Shown piece after piece: positions 1 through 7,007 of a stretch of 24,157 bases of DNA (its first letter is position 1; each line of letters begins with the position of its first letter). The position numbers and the translations under genes were made by a program. This DNA is from Christensenella sp. UBA1260 (GTDB lineage Bacteria > Bacillota > Clostridia > Christensenellales > CAG-917). Below the pieces are notes generated by a model that ran no database searches, was not told where the DNA came from, and was given only the letters and a program-made list of their open reading frames with translations. The stretch is taken from positions 1 to 24,157 of the forward strand of contig DBVQ01000039.1 of assembly GCA_002308155.1 (NCBI GenBank). Reading direction: 5' to 3'.

Positions 1-300
1 TGGGGGCCGATGGGGTGCTTGACTGGCTTTTATATGATTGTCAAAGGGCGTCCCGCATCAAGCGAGCTCTACGATATCATTCTTGCCGCATTCCGCTATA
101 TGCGCGACTACGAGGGCGAAGTCCCAGGGGCAACGGCGGAAAACTGCGGCAACTATCTCTTGCACGACCTGAAGGCTGCAAAGGAAGAAGCGGCAAAATA
201 CGTTGACTATCTTGAAAAGGCAGACAAGTCGCAAATCTTCGAATACCCGAAGACGGAAAGACTGCAACTGGATAAAGACAGAACGTTCTTTGATTCTTAA
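1..300 (+). CDS. luxS: S-ribosylhomocysteine lyase LuxS, C-terminal part (5' end outside window)
   Basis: LuxS cleaves S-ribosylhomocysteine to homocysteine and the autoinducer-2 precursor DPD in the cytoplasmic activated methyl cycle. The open frame runs in from the left edge and begins WGPMGCLTGFY. GPMGC is the LuxS segment with the catalytic cysteine. The later EGEVPGATAENCGNYLLHDL and the lysine/alanine-rich final helix also match the family. About 99 residues are visible, and the N-terminal HxxEH zinc-site region lies outside the window. The ATG at position 10 is therefore an internal Met of the GPMGC motif, not the start. The stop codon lies inside a perfect AT-rich inverted repeat. The next gene starts 32 nt downstream with its own ribosome site. 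Family assignment is firm; the promoter cannot be seen. Confidence 0.93.
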   Translation, partial: WGPMGCLTGFYMIVKGRPASSELYDIILAAFRYMRDYEGEVPGATAENCGNYLLHDLKAAKEEAAKYVDYLEKADKSQIFEYPKTERLQLDKDRTFFDS

Positions 301-308
301 TCAAAGAA
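286..308. repeat. Perfect 10-bp inverted repeat spanning the luxS stop codon
   Basis: Positions 286-295 (TTCTTTGATT) and 299-308 (AATCAAAGAA) are exact reverse complements separated by CTT. The luxS TAA (298-300) sits at the loop and right arm. On the plus strand an A-rich run follows, so it lacks the U-tract of an intrinsic terminator. On the minus strand the A-run would be read as U's. It may stabilise the luxS mRNA 3' end, slow termination or attenuate read-through. Confidence 0.55.
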
Positions 309-332
309 AAACATAAAAAAAAGGAGAAAACT

Positions 333-839
333 ATGATACACCTTGAAAAAATAACTTACAAAAACTATGATGCAATCATTGATTTGACAGTGAATAAAAA
401 GCAAAAAAACTATGTGGCAAGAAACATCTACAGCCTTGCCGAGGCATACGCATTTCAAGCGGACGGCGGAAAGGTCTTTCCGCTTGCAATCTACAACGGC
501 AAGCGCCCGGTAGGTTTTGCTATGGTCGGTTATGACTTTCCATACGCCGATGATGACGACAAAGAGAAATATTGGTTTTTTGCAAATAACTATATTATTT
601 GGCGTTTTATGATTGACAAACGCTATCAAAATAGGGGCTTTGGCAAGGAAGCGTTCAAACAAGTGCTTGATTTTGTGCGATCAAAACCATGCGGAGATGC
701 GGAATACGTTTGGCTGAGCTATGAGCCGGAAAACGAAGTGGCAAAAAAACTGTATGCTTCATTCGGCTTCGTCGAAGAGCCAAAGGGATTTGACCCAACC
801 GTTGAAGGGGACGAGATGCCCGCAATTCTCAAACTGTAA
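333..839 (+). CDS. GNAT N-acetyltransferase (PaiA/spermidine-acetyltransferase-like)
   Basis: A 168-residue single-domain GNAT expected to transfer acetyl from acetyl-CoA to an amine in the cytoplasm. The acetyl-CoA pyrophosphate loop is visible as YQNRGFGKEA (about residues 98-107), in the family's Q/RxxGxG/A position. It is preceded by the strand IIWRFMID and followed by the C-terminal VAKKLYASFGFVE typical of the fold. The pattern resembles the Bacillus polyamine acetyltransferases (Blt/PaiA type), so a polyamine substrate is possible but unproven. The start is set by a strong AAGGAG at 321-326, seven bases before the ATG. It is the first of seven GNAT domains in this run, placed between luxS and a lipoprotein phosphatase. 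Confidence 0.88.
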   Translation: MIHLEKITYKNYDAIIDLTVNKKQKNYVARNIYSLAEAYAFQADGGKVFPLAIYNGKRPVGFAMVGYDFPYADDDDKEKYWFFANNYIIWRFMIDKRYQNRGFGKEAFKQVLDFVRSKPCGDAEYVWLSYEPENEVAKKLYASFGFVEEPKGFDPTVEGDEMPAILKL

Positions 840-861
840 AACTAAAAATCGGAGATAGATT

Positions 862-1941
862 ATGAAAAACCAAAAGAGAATTATAGCAATTTTTGCGGTT
901 TTGATGATCGTTGCCGTGCTTGCGGCGACATTTGTCGGATGCAACAAGAAACAAGAGCAGGTTACTCCGCAACAAGAAGAGTTTAAGTTTGAGCTTTGGA
1001 ACGATTGCGTGGCAATCAACTCGCTCAAGTCGTTTGTTACGGCGGCGACGGACGAGAAATCGCTCGATTTCATCCCTGTGGAAGACAGAATCGCGGTGTT
1101 TGATATGGACGGAACGCTTGTGTGCGAGACGTATTTCACCTATTACGACACGATGATGTTTATTGAATACTGCCTCGTTGATCATCCGGAGAGAGTATCG
1201 GAAGAGCTCAAAGACGTGGCAAGAGATCTTCGCCCGGGCTACGTTGCAGGCGAGGAGCTCGCAAGAAACTTCGCAAGGGCGTACGCGGGTTTGACTGTTG
1301 AAGAGTTCTACGCCTACGTTGTTTCATTTGGGCAGAAGTACACCAGTAGCTTCAACAATATGCGCTATATTGACAACTTCTATCTGCCTATGGTGGAAGT
1401 GGTACACTATCTCTATGAAAACGACTTCACAATCTATGTCATCAGCGGCACGGAGCGCACGACGACGCGTGCAATCATCGCCAATTCGCCAATCAAGGAT
1501 TACGTGACGCCCAACCACGTCATCGGCACGGATTTTGAAATCAAGCAAAGAGGGCATGAGACGGAGTCCTCAAATATGAACTTCAAGTATGAAAACGGCG
1601 ACGAACTTGTGCTGACGGGCGGATTCATCCAAAAGAATCTCAACGGCAACAAGTCTATCTATATAGAGCGCGAAATCGGTCAGCGTCCCGTGCTTGCGTT
1701 CGGCAACACGGGCAGCGATTCGAGTATGCTCAACTATACAATCGACTCGAGAAACGAGTATAAATCGCTCGCATTCATGGTTGTTGCAGACGATACGGTC
1801 AGAGAGTGGGGCAAGCAAAACTGGGATGAAAAATCCGCAGAATACACGGCAAAGGGTTGGCTGTCTATCTCTATGAAAAACGATTTTGTCAAGATTTATC
1901 CCGACGGCGTCACCATTGCGGAGCATCAATATCAAGAGTGA
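862..1941 (+). CDS. HAD-superfamily phosphatase, predicted lipoprotein
   Basis: A 359-residue secreted, membrane-anchored HAD hydrolase. The N-terminus has charged KNQKR, a hydrophobic helix and a lipobox ending FVGC with Cys27, so the mature enzyme should face outside the membrane. HAD motif I is FDMDGT (Asp81 nucleophile, Asp83). Motif II is the Ser in VISGTERT (about 193-200). Motif IV is the GNTGSD segment (281-286). Spacing and cap resemble phosphoserine-phosphatase-type (subfamily I) HADs, so it is probably a phosphomonoesterase of unknown substrate. A GGAG site (852-855) precedes the ATG. Its stop lies one base before the next gene's ATG, suggesting coupling. Extracytoplasmic lipid-anchored HADs are less common than cytoplasmic ones. 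Confidence 0.87.
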   Translation: MKNQKRIIAIFAVLMIVAVLAATFVGCNKKQEQVTPQQEEFKFELWNDCVAINSLKSFVTAATDEKSLDFIPVEDRIAVFDMDGTLVCETYFTYYDTMMFIEYCLVDHPERVSEELKDVARDLRPGYVAGEELARNFARAYAGLTVEEFYAYVVSFGQKYTSSFNNMRYIDNFYLPMVEVVHYLYENDFTIYVISGTERTTTRAIIANSPIKDYVTPNHVIGTDFEIKQRGHETESSNMNFKYENGDELVLTGGFIQKNLNGNKSIYIEREIGQRPVLAFGNTGSDSSMLNYTIDSRNEYKSLAFMVVADDTVREWGKQNWDEKSAEYTAKGWLSISMKNDFVKIYPDGVTIAEHQYQE

Positions 1942-1942
1942 A

Positions 1943-2440
1943 ATGCAAACAGATAGGCTGATTATCGACAAAATACAAGAGAGCGACAAGGCGGATTATT
2001 TCGCCAACATTTCGCATGACAAGAAAGTGCTTGAAACTTTCATCTGTCGCTATGCGGAGACGCTTGAAGAGTTTGATTTTTCCATTTATCTCGGTCGCGA
2101 CGACCTGTTTGCCATACGCTTGAAAGATACGGGCAGGCTCATTGGCATTATCCTGTATTTCCCGTATGAAAACGATCCTGGCGCCTGCGAAATCGGCTAT
2201 GGCATCGGCTCTGCATATTGGAACAACGGCTACGTGACGGAAGCTGTGAAATGTTTTGTGGATTTTCTTTTCAAAGAAAAGAAAGTGAACAAGATTTATG
2301 CATCCTTCTTCACGGGCAACGAGGCGTCCAAGCGTGTTATGGAAAAGTGTGGAATGGTATACGACCATTTCAATGAGAAAGAACTTGAATACTTGGGCAT
2401 AGAGCGCGACCTCACGTATTATTCGATAACAAGCAAATGA
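1943..2440 (+). CDS. GNAT N-acetyltransferase (RimJ/RimL type)
   Basis: A 165-residue acetyltransferase of the Acetyltransf_3 (RimJ/RimL-like) group. It begins with the typical METRL-like opening MQTDRLIIDKI. It contains CEIGYGIGSAYWNNGYVTEA, where the WNNGYVTEA segment forms the acetyl-CoA loop, and then NEASKRVMEKCGM, the standard C-terminal helix of the family. An upstream in-frame ATG at 1886 would overlap the phosphatase by 56 nt and add residues unlike the family, so I place the start at 1943. The next gene's ATG overlaps this stop (ATGA), indicating translational coupling. Substrate unknown: ribosomal protein N-termini, aminoacyl peptides or small amines are all known for relatives. 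Confidence 0.87.
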   Translation: MQTDRLIIDKIQESDKADYFANISHDKKVLETFICRYAETLEEFDFSIYLGRDDLFAIRLKDTGRLIGIILYFPYENDPGACEIGYGIGSAYWNNGYVTEAVKCFVDFLFKEKKVNKIYASFFTGNEASKRVMEKCGMVYDHFNEKELEYLGIERDLTYYSITSK

Positions 2441-2961
2441 TGAAACTTATTGAACCGACAATTGAATACGACAAGCAGATACAAGCCTACAAAAATGAGT
2501 GTGTCTTGGCGGGAAGTCCTATGGACGGAACAGGATCTTTTATGCGCTATGAGACGACGGCGCAGTGGCTTGACAAAGTCAATGCCTACAAAAATCCTGA
2601 AACCGTGCCAGAGGGCAAGGTGCAAGCAACGCAGTTTATTTTCGTGCGCGAAGAGGACGGCAAGATTGTCGGGATGTTGCAAATAAGGCACTGCCTCAAT
2701 GATCTGCTACGTGAGTTTGGCGGGCATATCGGCTATTCGGTCGTGCCGAGCGAGAGGCGCAAAGGCTATGCCACGCAGATGCTGGCGCTTGGACTTGACA
2801 AGTGCAGAGAACTCGGTCTTGACAAAGTGCTCGTCACTTGCAAAACGAGCAACGAAGGCAGCCGCAAGGTCATTTTGAAAAACGGCGGGAAGTATGACTC
2901 CACCGTCTATTGGCCCGAGCGCGAAGAAAACCTTGAAAGATACTGGATCGATCTGACGTGA
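2437..2961 (+). CDS. GNAT N-acetyltransferase (COG3981-like)
   Basis: A 174-residue GNAT. It has the long N-terminal part with GSFMRYETTAQWLDKV and TQFIFVREEDGKIVGMLQIRH, then HIGYSVVPSERRKGYATQML carrying the RRKGYA acetyl-CoA loop, then TSNEGSRKVILKNGG. This layout matches the 'predicted acetyltransferase' group related to COG3981. The ATG overlaps the preceding TGA (ATGA); a second ATG at 2440 is an alternative start. No independent ribosome site is needed if translation is coupled. Another GNAT follows directly. Substrate cannot be inferred. Confidence 0.86.
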   Translation: MMKLIEPTIEYDKQIQAYKNECVLAGSPMDGTGSFMRYETTAQWLDKVNAYKNPETVPEGKVQATQFIFVREEDGKIVGMLQIRHCLNDLLREFGGHIGYSVVPSERRKGYATQMLALGLDKCRELGLDKVLVTCKTSNEGSRKVILKNGGKYDSTVYWPEREENLERYWIDLT

Positions 2962-2963
2962 CA

Positions 2964-3479
2964 ATGAACAAAGACAAGATGACAAACGTTATTGAGACCG
3001 AGAGGCTCGTGCTGTTTCCTTATACAAAGGAAAATCTTGCCATGTTCAACAATGACCTCGCGGGGTTTGAAAAAGAGTTTGGCGTGGTATATCAAGGGGA
3101 GGAGCTCGACCACTTGCTCACGAACTTTCTCAAAGGACTTGAGAAAGAGATTGCGGCGGATGAGGAAAACTTCCTGTTCTTCACAGAGTTTCTTATCGTG
3201 CTCAAAGAAAACAGCCATGTCATCGGCTCAATAGATTTCAAATATGTGCCGAGGGACGGTCTCACCGAAGTCGGTTATGGGTTGAACGAGAAGTATTCCG
3301 GCAACGGCTATATGACCGAGGCGCTTGGTGCGTTTTTAAAGTGGGGCAAGTCGCTCGGCGTGAAAGCAGTGCAAGCGGACACGCTCAAAGATAACTTGAA
3401 GTCTCAAAACGTACTCAAACGCTGTGGGTTTTCCTTCCTCAAAGAAGATGGGAATCTTTGGTGGAAAAAGGTGCTTTGA
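2964..3479 (+). CDS. GNAT N-acetyltransferase (RimJ/RimL type)
   Basis: A cytoplasmic RimJ/RimL-like acetyltransferase of 171 residues. Family marks are VIETERLVLFPYTKENL at the N-terminus, LTEVGYGLNEKYSGNGYMTEA with the acetyl-CoA loop, and DNLKSQNVLKRCGFSF near the C-terminus. Alternative starts are a GTG at 2958 overlapping the previous stop (GTGA) and ATGs at 2964 and 2979. I chose 2964 as the first ATG, but no clear ribosome site discriminates. It is the third consecutive GNAT. Its stop codon overlaps the -35 element of the promoter for the following aldolase. Confidence 0.86.
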   Translation: MNKDKMTNVIETERLVLFPYTKENLAMFNNDLAGFEKEFGVVYQGEELDHLLTNFLKGLEKEIAADEENFLFFTEFLIVLKENSHVIGSIDFKYVPRDGLTEVGYGLNEKYSGNGYMTEALGAFLKWGKSLGVKAVQADTLKDNLKSQNVLKRCGFSFLKEDGNLWWKKVL

Positions 3480-3504
3480 GAGCATATTGAATTGAATATA
3501 TAAA
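3476..3504 (+). promoter_or_regulatory. Sigma-A-type promoter for threonine aldolase
   Basis: TTGAGA (3476-3481) and TATAAA (3499-3504) are separated by exactly 17 bp and sit 61 bp before the aldolase start. The -35 overlaps the stop codon of the preceding GNAT gene. An alternative -35 TTGACA at 3509-3514 has no convincing -10. This gives the downstream genes a transcription start independent of luxS. Confidence 0.6.
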
Positions 3505-3519
3505 TTTGTTGACATAGAT

Positions 3520-3551
3520 TGCACACAAATGCAAAACACACGAAGTGTGCA
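3520..3551 (+). repeat. Overlapping inverted repeats in the aldolase leader
   Basis: TGCACAC (3520-3526) and GTGTGCA (3545-3551) are exact reverse complements. The right arm can instead pair with CACAC at 3537-3541 across a GAA loop. The two pairings exclude each other and lie just before the AAGGAG ribosome site (3554-3559). This could be an operator or a leader switch. Only the repeats themselves are observed. Confidence 0.4.
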
Positions 3552-3564
3552 ACAAGGAGTAAAA

Positions 3565-4602
3565 ATGATTTCATTTGAAAGCGATTATGTTCAAGGCGCA
3601 CATCCTGAGATTTTGAGGCGTTTTGCCGAGACTAACCTTGTGCCGCAACCGGGCTATGGCTTTGACGAGTATTCTGCAAGCGCAAAAGAGAAGATCCGTG
3701 CGGCAGTTGGACTTGACAATGCAGATGTGGAGTTTATCGTGGGCGGAACGCAGACGAATATGGTGGTCATCTCCACCATGCTTGCTGACTACGAGGCGGT
3801 CATCGCGGCAAAGACGGGGCATATCAGCACGCATGAGGCGGGCGCGATTGAGTATTCCGGCCACAAGGTCATTGAATTGCCTTCCAAGGATGGCAAACTT
3901 TCAGCTGACGATGTGAGACGTTATCTCGTTCAGTTCAACGCAGATGAGAGTCGTGTACACATGGCAATCCCGGGCATGGTGTATATCTCCTATCCAACCG
4001 AATACGGCACGCTTTATACAAAGGAAGAGCTCAAAGCACTTGCGGACGTCTGCCATGAGTTTGACATTCCGTTGTTTGTGGACGGAGCGAGACTAGGCTA
4101 TGGACTTGCAAGCAGAAGTTGCGACATTACGCTCAAAGAACTTGCAAGTCTTGTGGACGTCTTTTATATCGGCGGCACAAAGGTCGGCGCACTCTGCGGC
4201 GAGGCAATCGTCTTTTGCAAGGTCAACAAGCCGGTGCACTTCTTGACATCTATCAAGCGTCGCGGTGCGCTTGTGGCAAAGGGCAGACTGCTCGGCATCC
4301 AATTTGACACGCTGTTCACAAACGGCTTGTATTTTGAAATAAGCCGTCACGCAATTGATATGGCAGAAAAGCTCAAATCAATATTTGCAGAACATGGCAT
4401 CAAGTTTTTTATTGACTCGCCAACCAATCAACAGTTTGTCGTGCTTGACAATACGTTTATTGAAAAATTGCATGGGAAAGTCAGATTTGAGTTTTGGGAG
4501 AAGTTTGACGATAATCACACTGTTGTCCGTTTTGCAACAAGTTGGGCAACCCAAGACGACGACCTCAAAGTGCTTGAAATGGCACTTGACGAAATACGAT
4601 AA
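3565..4602 (+). CDS. ltaE: Low-specificity L-threonine aldolase (PLP, beta-eliminating lyase family)
   Basis: A 345-residue fold-type I PLP enzyme that cleaves threonine or allo-threonine to glycine and acetaldehyde in the cytoplasm. FESDYVQGAHPEIL matches the family opening. GGTQTNMVVI binds the cofactor phosphate side. HISTHEAGAIE holds the histidine that stacks on PLP. PLFVDGARLGYG carries the PLP-pyridine aspartate (Asp173), and YIGGTKVGALCGEA carries the Schiff-base lysine (Lys206). Length is normal for the family. An upstream in-frame ATG at 3529 is rejected because AAGGAG at 3554-3559 points to 3565 and the extra residues are not conserved-looking. It has its own promoter and probably drives the following peptidase gene, 20 nt away. 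Confidence 0.93.
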   Translation: MISFESDYVQGAHPEILRRFAETNLVPQPGYGFDEYSASAKEKIRAAVGLDNADVEFIVGGTQTNMVVISTMLADYEAVIAAKTGHISTHEAGAIEYSGHKVIELPSKDGKLSADDVRRYLVQFNADESRVHMAIPGMVYISYPTEYGTLYTKEELKALADVCHEFDIPLFVDGARLGYGLASRSCDITLKELASLVDVFYIGGTKVGALCGEAIVFCKVNKPVHFLTSIKRRGALVAKGRLLGIQFDTLFTNGLYFEISRHAIDMAEKLKSIFAEHGIKFFIDSPTNQQFVVLDNTFIEKLHGKVRFEFWEKFDDNHTVVRFATSWATQDDDLKVLEMALDEIR

Positions 4603-4622
4603 AACGTTAAGGAGATATAAAT

Positions 4623-6530
4623 ATGAGTAAAGAACATGTGAGAATCCAAGACGATTTGTTTCAAGCTGTAAACGGCGAGTGGCTCAAAACAGCCAAAATC
4701 CCAAGCGATTTGCCGTCAACGGGTGGATTTACGTCCTTGCATCTTGACGTTGAAAAGACGCTTATGCAAGACTTTGCCGATTTTTCAAAAGGCAAAAAGG
4801 AGCATGGACTTCCTGTGCTCGACAACGCCGTGCGTCTCTATGAAAAGGCGCTTGACGTCAAGGCAAGAGAGCAGGCGGGCATGAAGCCGCTTTATCCGTT
4901 GCTTGACAGAATCAAGAGCATCAAGAGTATTGCAGAGTTCAACGCGCAAAACAAGGAACTCTTCCTTGACAGAGTGGATTGGCTCTTTGACATTGACGTG
5001 TCCGAAGATCCTGTTAATGACACGTCCAAACAGGCGCTCATGATCATGGATCCAAACACGATTTTGCCGGACAAGAGCCTCTATGAAAACAAGCTCGTGA
5101 GTGCAGTGCTCATTAAGTCATTCAAAAAGATGGCGGCAAAACTTTTGAAGTTCTCGCCGCTCACAAAGGAAGAGCAAAAGAAATACCTTGACGACACGGT
5201 TGCGTTTGACGATATATTGCGCAAACACGTAAAGAGCAACGAGGAACTTGCTGACTATGTCAAACTCATCAACCCAATGAGCGTTGAAGAGGTGGACAAG
5301 CTCGTCGCTCCATACGAGGTTGGCGGATTGCTTCAAAAGATTTACGGCGACAAAGCTCCGAAAGAGATTGCCGTCGGCAACCCTGCGTTCCTCAATGATT
5401 TCAAAGATATCTTGAATGACAAGACGTTTGAACTCTTCATCCATTGGACATACGTTGGCACGGTGCTTGCGTATGCGCCGGCACTTTCGCTCAAAATTAA
5501 GGACATCTCAAACGAATATAGAAACTCGCTCATGGGCGTCAAAAAGAATTCGCCTATCGTCAAGCAGGCATATCGCCTCGTTTCTGCGCTTTATAGCGAG
5601 CCGATCGGCGTGTACTATGGCAGAAAGTATTTCGGCGAGGAAGCAAAAGCGGACGTCGTCAAGATGACGAAGAAAATCATCGAGACCTACAAGGTGCGCA
5701 TCAAAGCCAACAACTTCCTTGAAGAGGCAACAAAGAAGAAGGCAATCGTCAAACTCGACGCTATGAAGATCAAGATGGGTTATCCTGACGGCTACGACGA
5801 GTTTTACGACACGCTTGAAGTAAAAAAGGAAGACTCCTATTTTGATGCAATGACGAGGATTCAAAAGCGCAATCTTGAGCGCAAGCTTGAAAAACTTTTG
5901 AAACCGACCAACTTCAACGATTGGGCAATGCCGGGGCATATGGTCAACGCGTGCTATGATCCATTCAAAAACGACATCACTTTCCCTGCGGCAATCTTGC
6001 AAAAGCCGTTTTACAGTTTGAATCAATCTTATGAGGAGAACTTGGGCGGCATCGGCGCAGTCATAGGCCACGAGATTTCTCACGCCTTTGACAACAACGG
6101 CGCGCACTTTGACGAGAGAGGTATGCTCAAAGATTGGTGGACAGAAGAGGATCTCAAACGGTTTGAGGCTCTCACGAAGAATATGATTGAGCAATGGGAC
6201 GGCATCCCGTTCCACGGCGGCAAGGTCAACGGCACGCTCGTCGTGTCCGAAAACATCGCGGACAACGGCGGCATGGCGGTCACGATTCAAATCGCCAACG
6301 AGCTTGAAAACCCCGATTTCAAAGCATACTTTGTCAACTGGGCAAAGGTGTGGTGCATCAAGGCAAAAGAGAAGTTTATTCGCCTCTTGTTGACAAGAGA
6401 CGTACATTCTCCTGCCGAACTTCGTGCAAACATGAATCCGCGCAACTTCAAAGAGTGGTATGAGGCATATGACGTGAAAGACACGGACAATATGTTCATC
6501 CCTGAAGACAAGCGCGTCGTTATTTGGTAA
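4623..6530 (+). CDS. pepO: M13-family zinc endopeptidase (PepO/neprilysin-like)
   Basis: A 635-residue metallopeptidase that cuts oligopeptides. The zinc site is GHEISHAFDNNG (HExxH, His483, Glu484, His487) with the third ligand in ENIADNGGM (Glu543, Asp547). Upstream, VNACYDPFKNDITFPAAILQ is the M13 substrate-cleft segment. The C-terminal part from VHSPAELRANMNPRNFKEW closes the domain as in lactococcal PepO (about 630 residues). There is no signal peptide or N-terminal membrane helix, so it should act in the cytoplasm, unlike neprilysin. Opening residues RIQDDLFQAVNGEWLKTAKIP match the M13_N domain. A strong AAGGAG (4609-4614) precedes the ATG. It may supply amino acids alongside the aldolase and asparaginase of the same run. 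Confidence 0.93.
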   Translation: MSKEHVRIQDDLFQAVNGEWLKTAKIPSDLPSTGGFTSLHLDVEKTLMQDFADFSKGKKEHGLPVLDNAVRLYEKALDVKAREQAGMKPLYPLLDRIKSIKSIAEFNAQNKELFLDRVDWLFDIDVSEDPVNDTSKQALMIMDPNTILPDKSLYENKLVSAVLIKSFKKMAAKLLKFSPLTKEEQKKYLDDTVAFDDILRKHVKSNEELADYVKLINPMSVEEVDKLVAPYEVGGLLQKIYGDKAPKEIAVGNPAFLNDFKDILNDKTFELFIHWTYVGTVLAYAPALSLKIKDISNEYRNSLMGVKKNSPIVKQAYRLVSALYSEPIGVYYGRKYFGEEAKADVVKMTKKIIETYKVRIKANNFLEEATKKKAIVKLDAMKIKMGYPDGYDEFYDTLEVKKEDSYFDAMTRIQKRNLERKLEKLLKPTNFNDWAMPGHMVNACYDPFKNDITFPAAILQKPFYSLNQSYEENLGGIGAVIGHEISHAFDNNGAHFDERGMLKDWWTEEDLKRFEALTKNMIEQWDGIPFHGGKVNGTLVVSENIADNGGMAVTIQIANELENPDFKAYFVNWAKVWCIKAKEKFIRLLLTRDVHSPAELRANMNPRNFKEWYEAYDVKDTDNMFIPEDKRVVIW

Positions 6531-6532
6531 AA

Positions 6533-7000
6533 ATGGAAAACAGCAAACTTACAATCGTCCCATACACCAATGACGAAATCCCCGCAGTCGTTCAATTTGA
6601 AAAGGACTTGAGAGCGGAGGAGGACGTTTGGGGTTGGGAAATAGACGACGCATACGTCAAAAACGTGCAAGAGAGTTTTGACAATCCCGCGTTTGATGGC
6701 GCGGTGTCTCTTCTTGCCTATATGGACGACAAAATAGTGGGCAGAATTGACGCGTCAATAATATGTAGTCGTTTCGCAGGCGAACAAAGTGCGTATCTTG
6801 ATTGGATTTGCGTGCTCAAAAGTTATCGCCACAAGGGCGTGGCTCAAACTCTACTTGAGGAACTAAAAAAAGTGCTCAAAGAGAGAGGCATAACTTCGAT
6901 TGTTGCGCTCACAGCCGCGAACGATGAGGCTCAGAGATTTTACAAGTCAATCCCTGACTCCGAGATGCACGACGTCGGCATTTGGATTGAAATAAAATAG
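6533..7000 (+). CDS. GNAT N-acetyltransferase
   Basis: A 155-residue GNAT of the general Acetyltransf_1 type. Visible marks are IVGRIDASII, the strand AYLDWICVLKSYRHKGVAQTLLEEL with the RHKGVA acetyl-CoA loop, and ALTAANDEAQRFYKSI near the C-terminus. An in-frame TTG at 6524 overlaps the peptidase stop. The ATG at 6533, three bases after that stop, is more plausible. No ribosome site of its own is evident, consistent with coupling to the peptidase gene. Substrate unknown. Confidence 0.85.
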   Translation: MENSKLTIVPYTNDEIPAVVQFEKDLRAEEDVWGWEIDDAYVKNVQESFDNPAFDGAVSLLAYMDDKIVGRIDASIICSRFAGEQSAYLDWICVLKSYRHKGVAQTLLEELKKVLKERGITSIVALTAANDEAQRFYKSIPDSEMHDVGIWIEIK

Positions 7001-7007
7001 GCAGAAT

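Noticed and set aside
1886..1942. Upstream ATG extension of the RimJ-like GNAT
   Set aside because: It would overlap the phosphatase gene by 56 nt and add residues not seen in the family; the ATG at 1943 aligns with the usual GNAT opening.
5508..6407. Long open frame (299 codons) antisense to the M13 peptidase gene
   Set aside because: It lies wholly within a well-supported gene, has no recognisable domain or ribosome site, and its composition is that of a complement-strand shadow.
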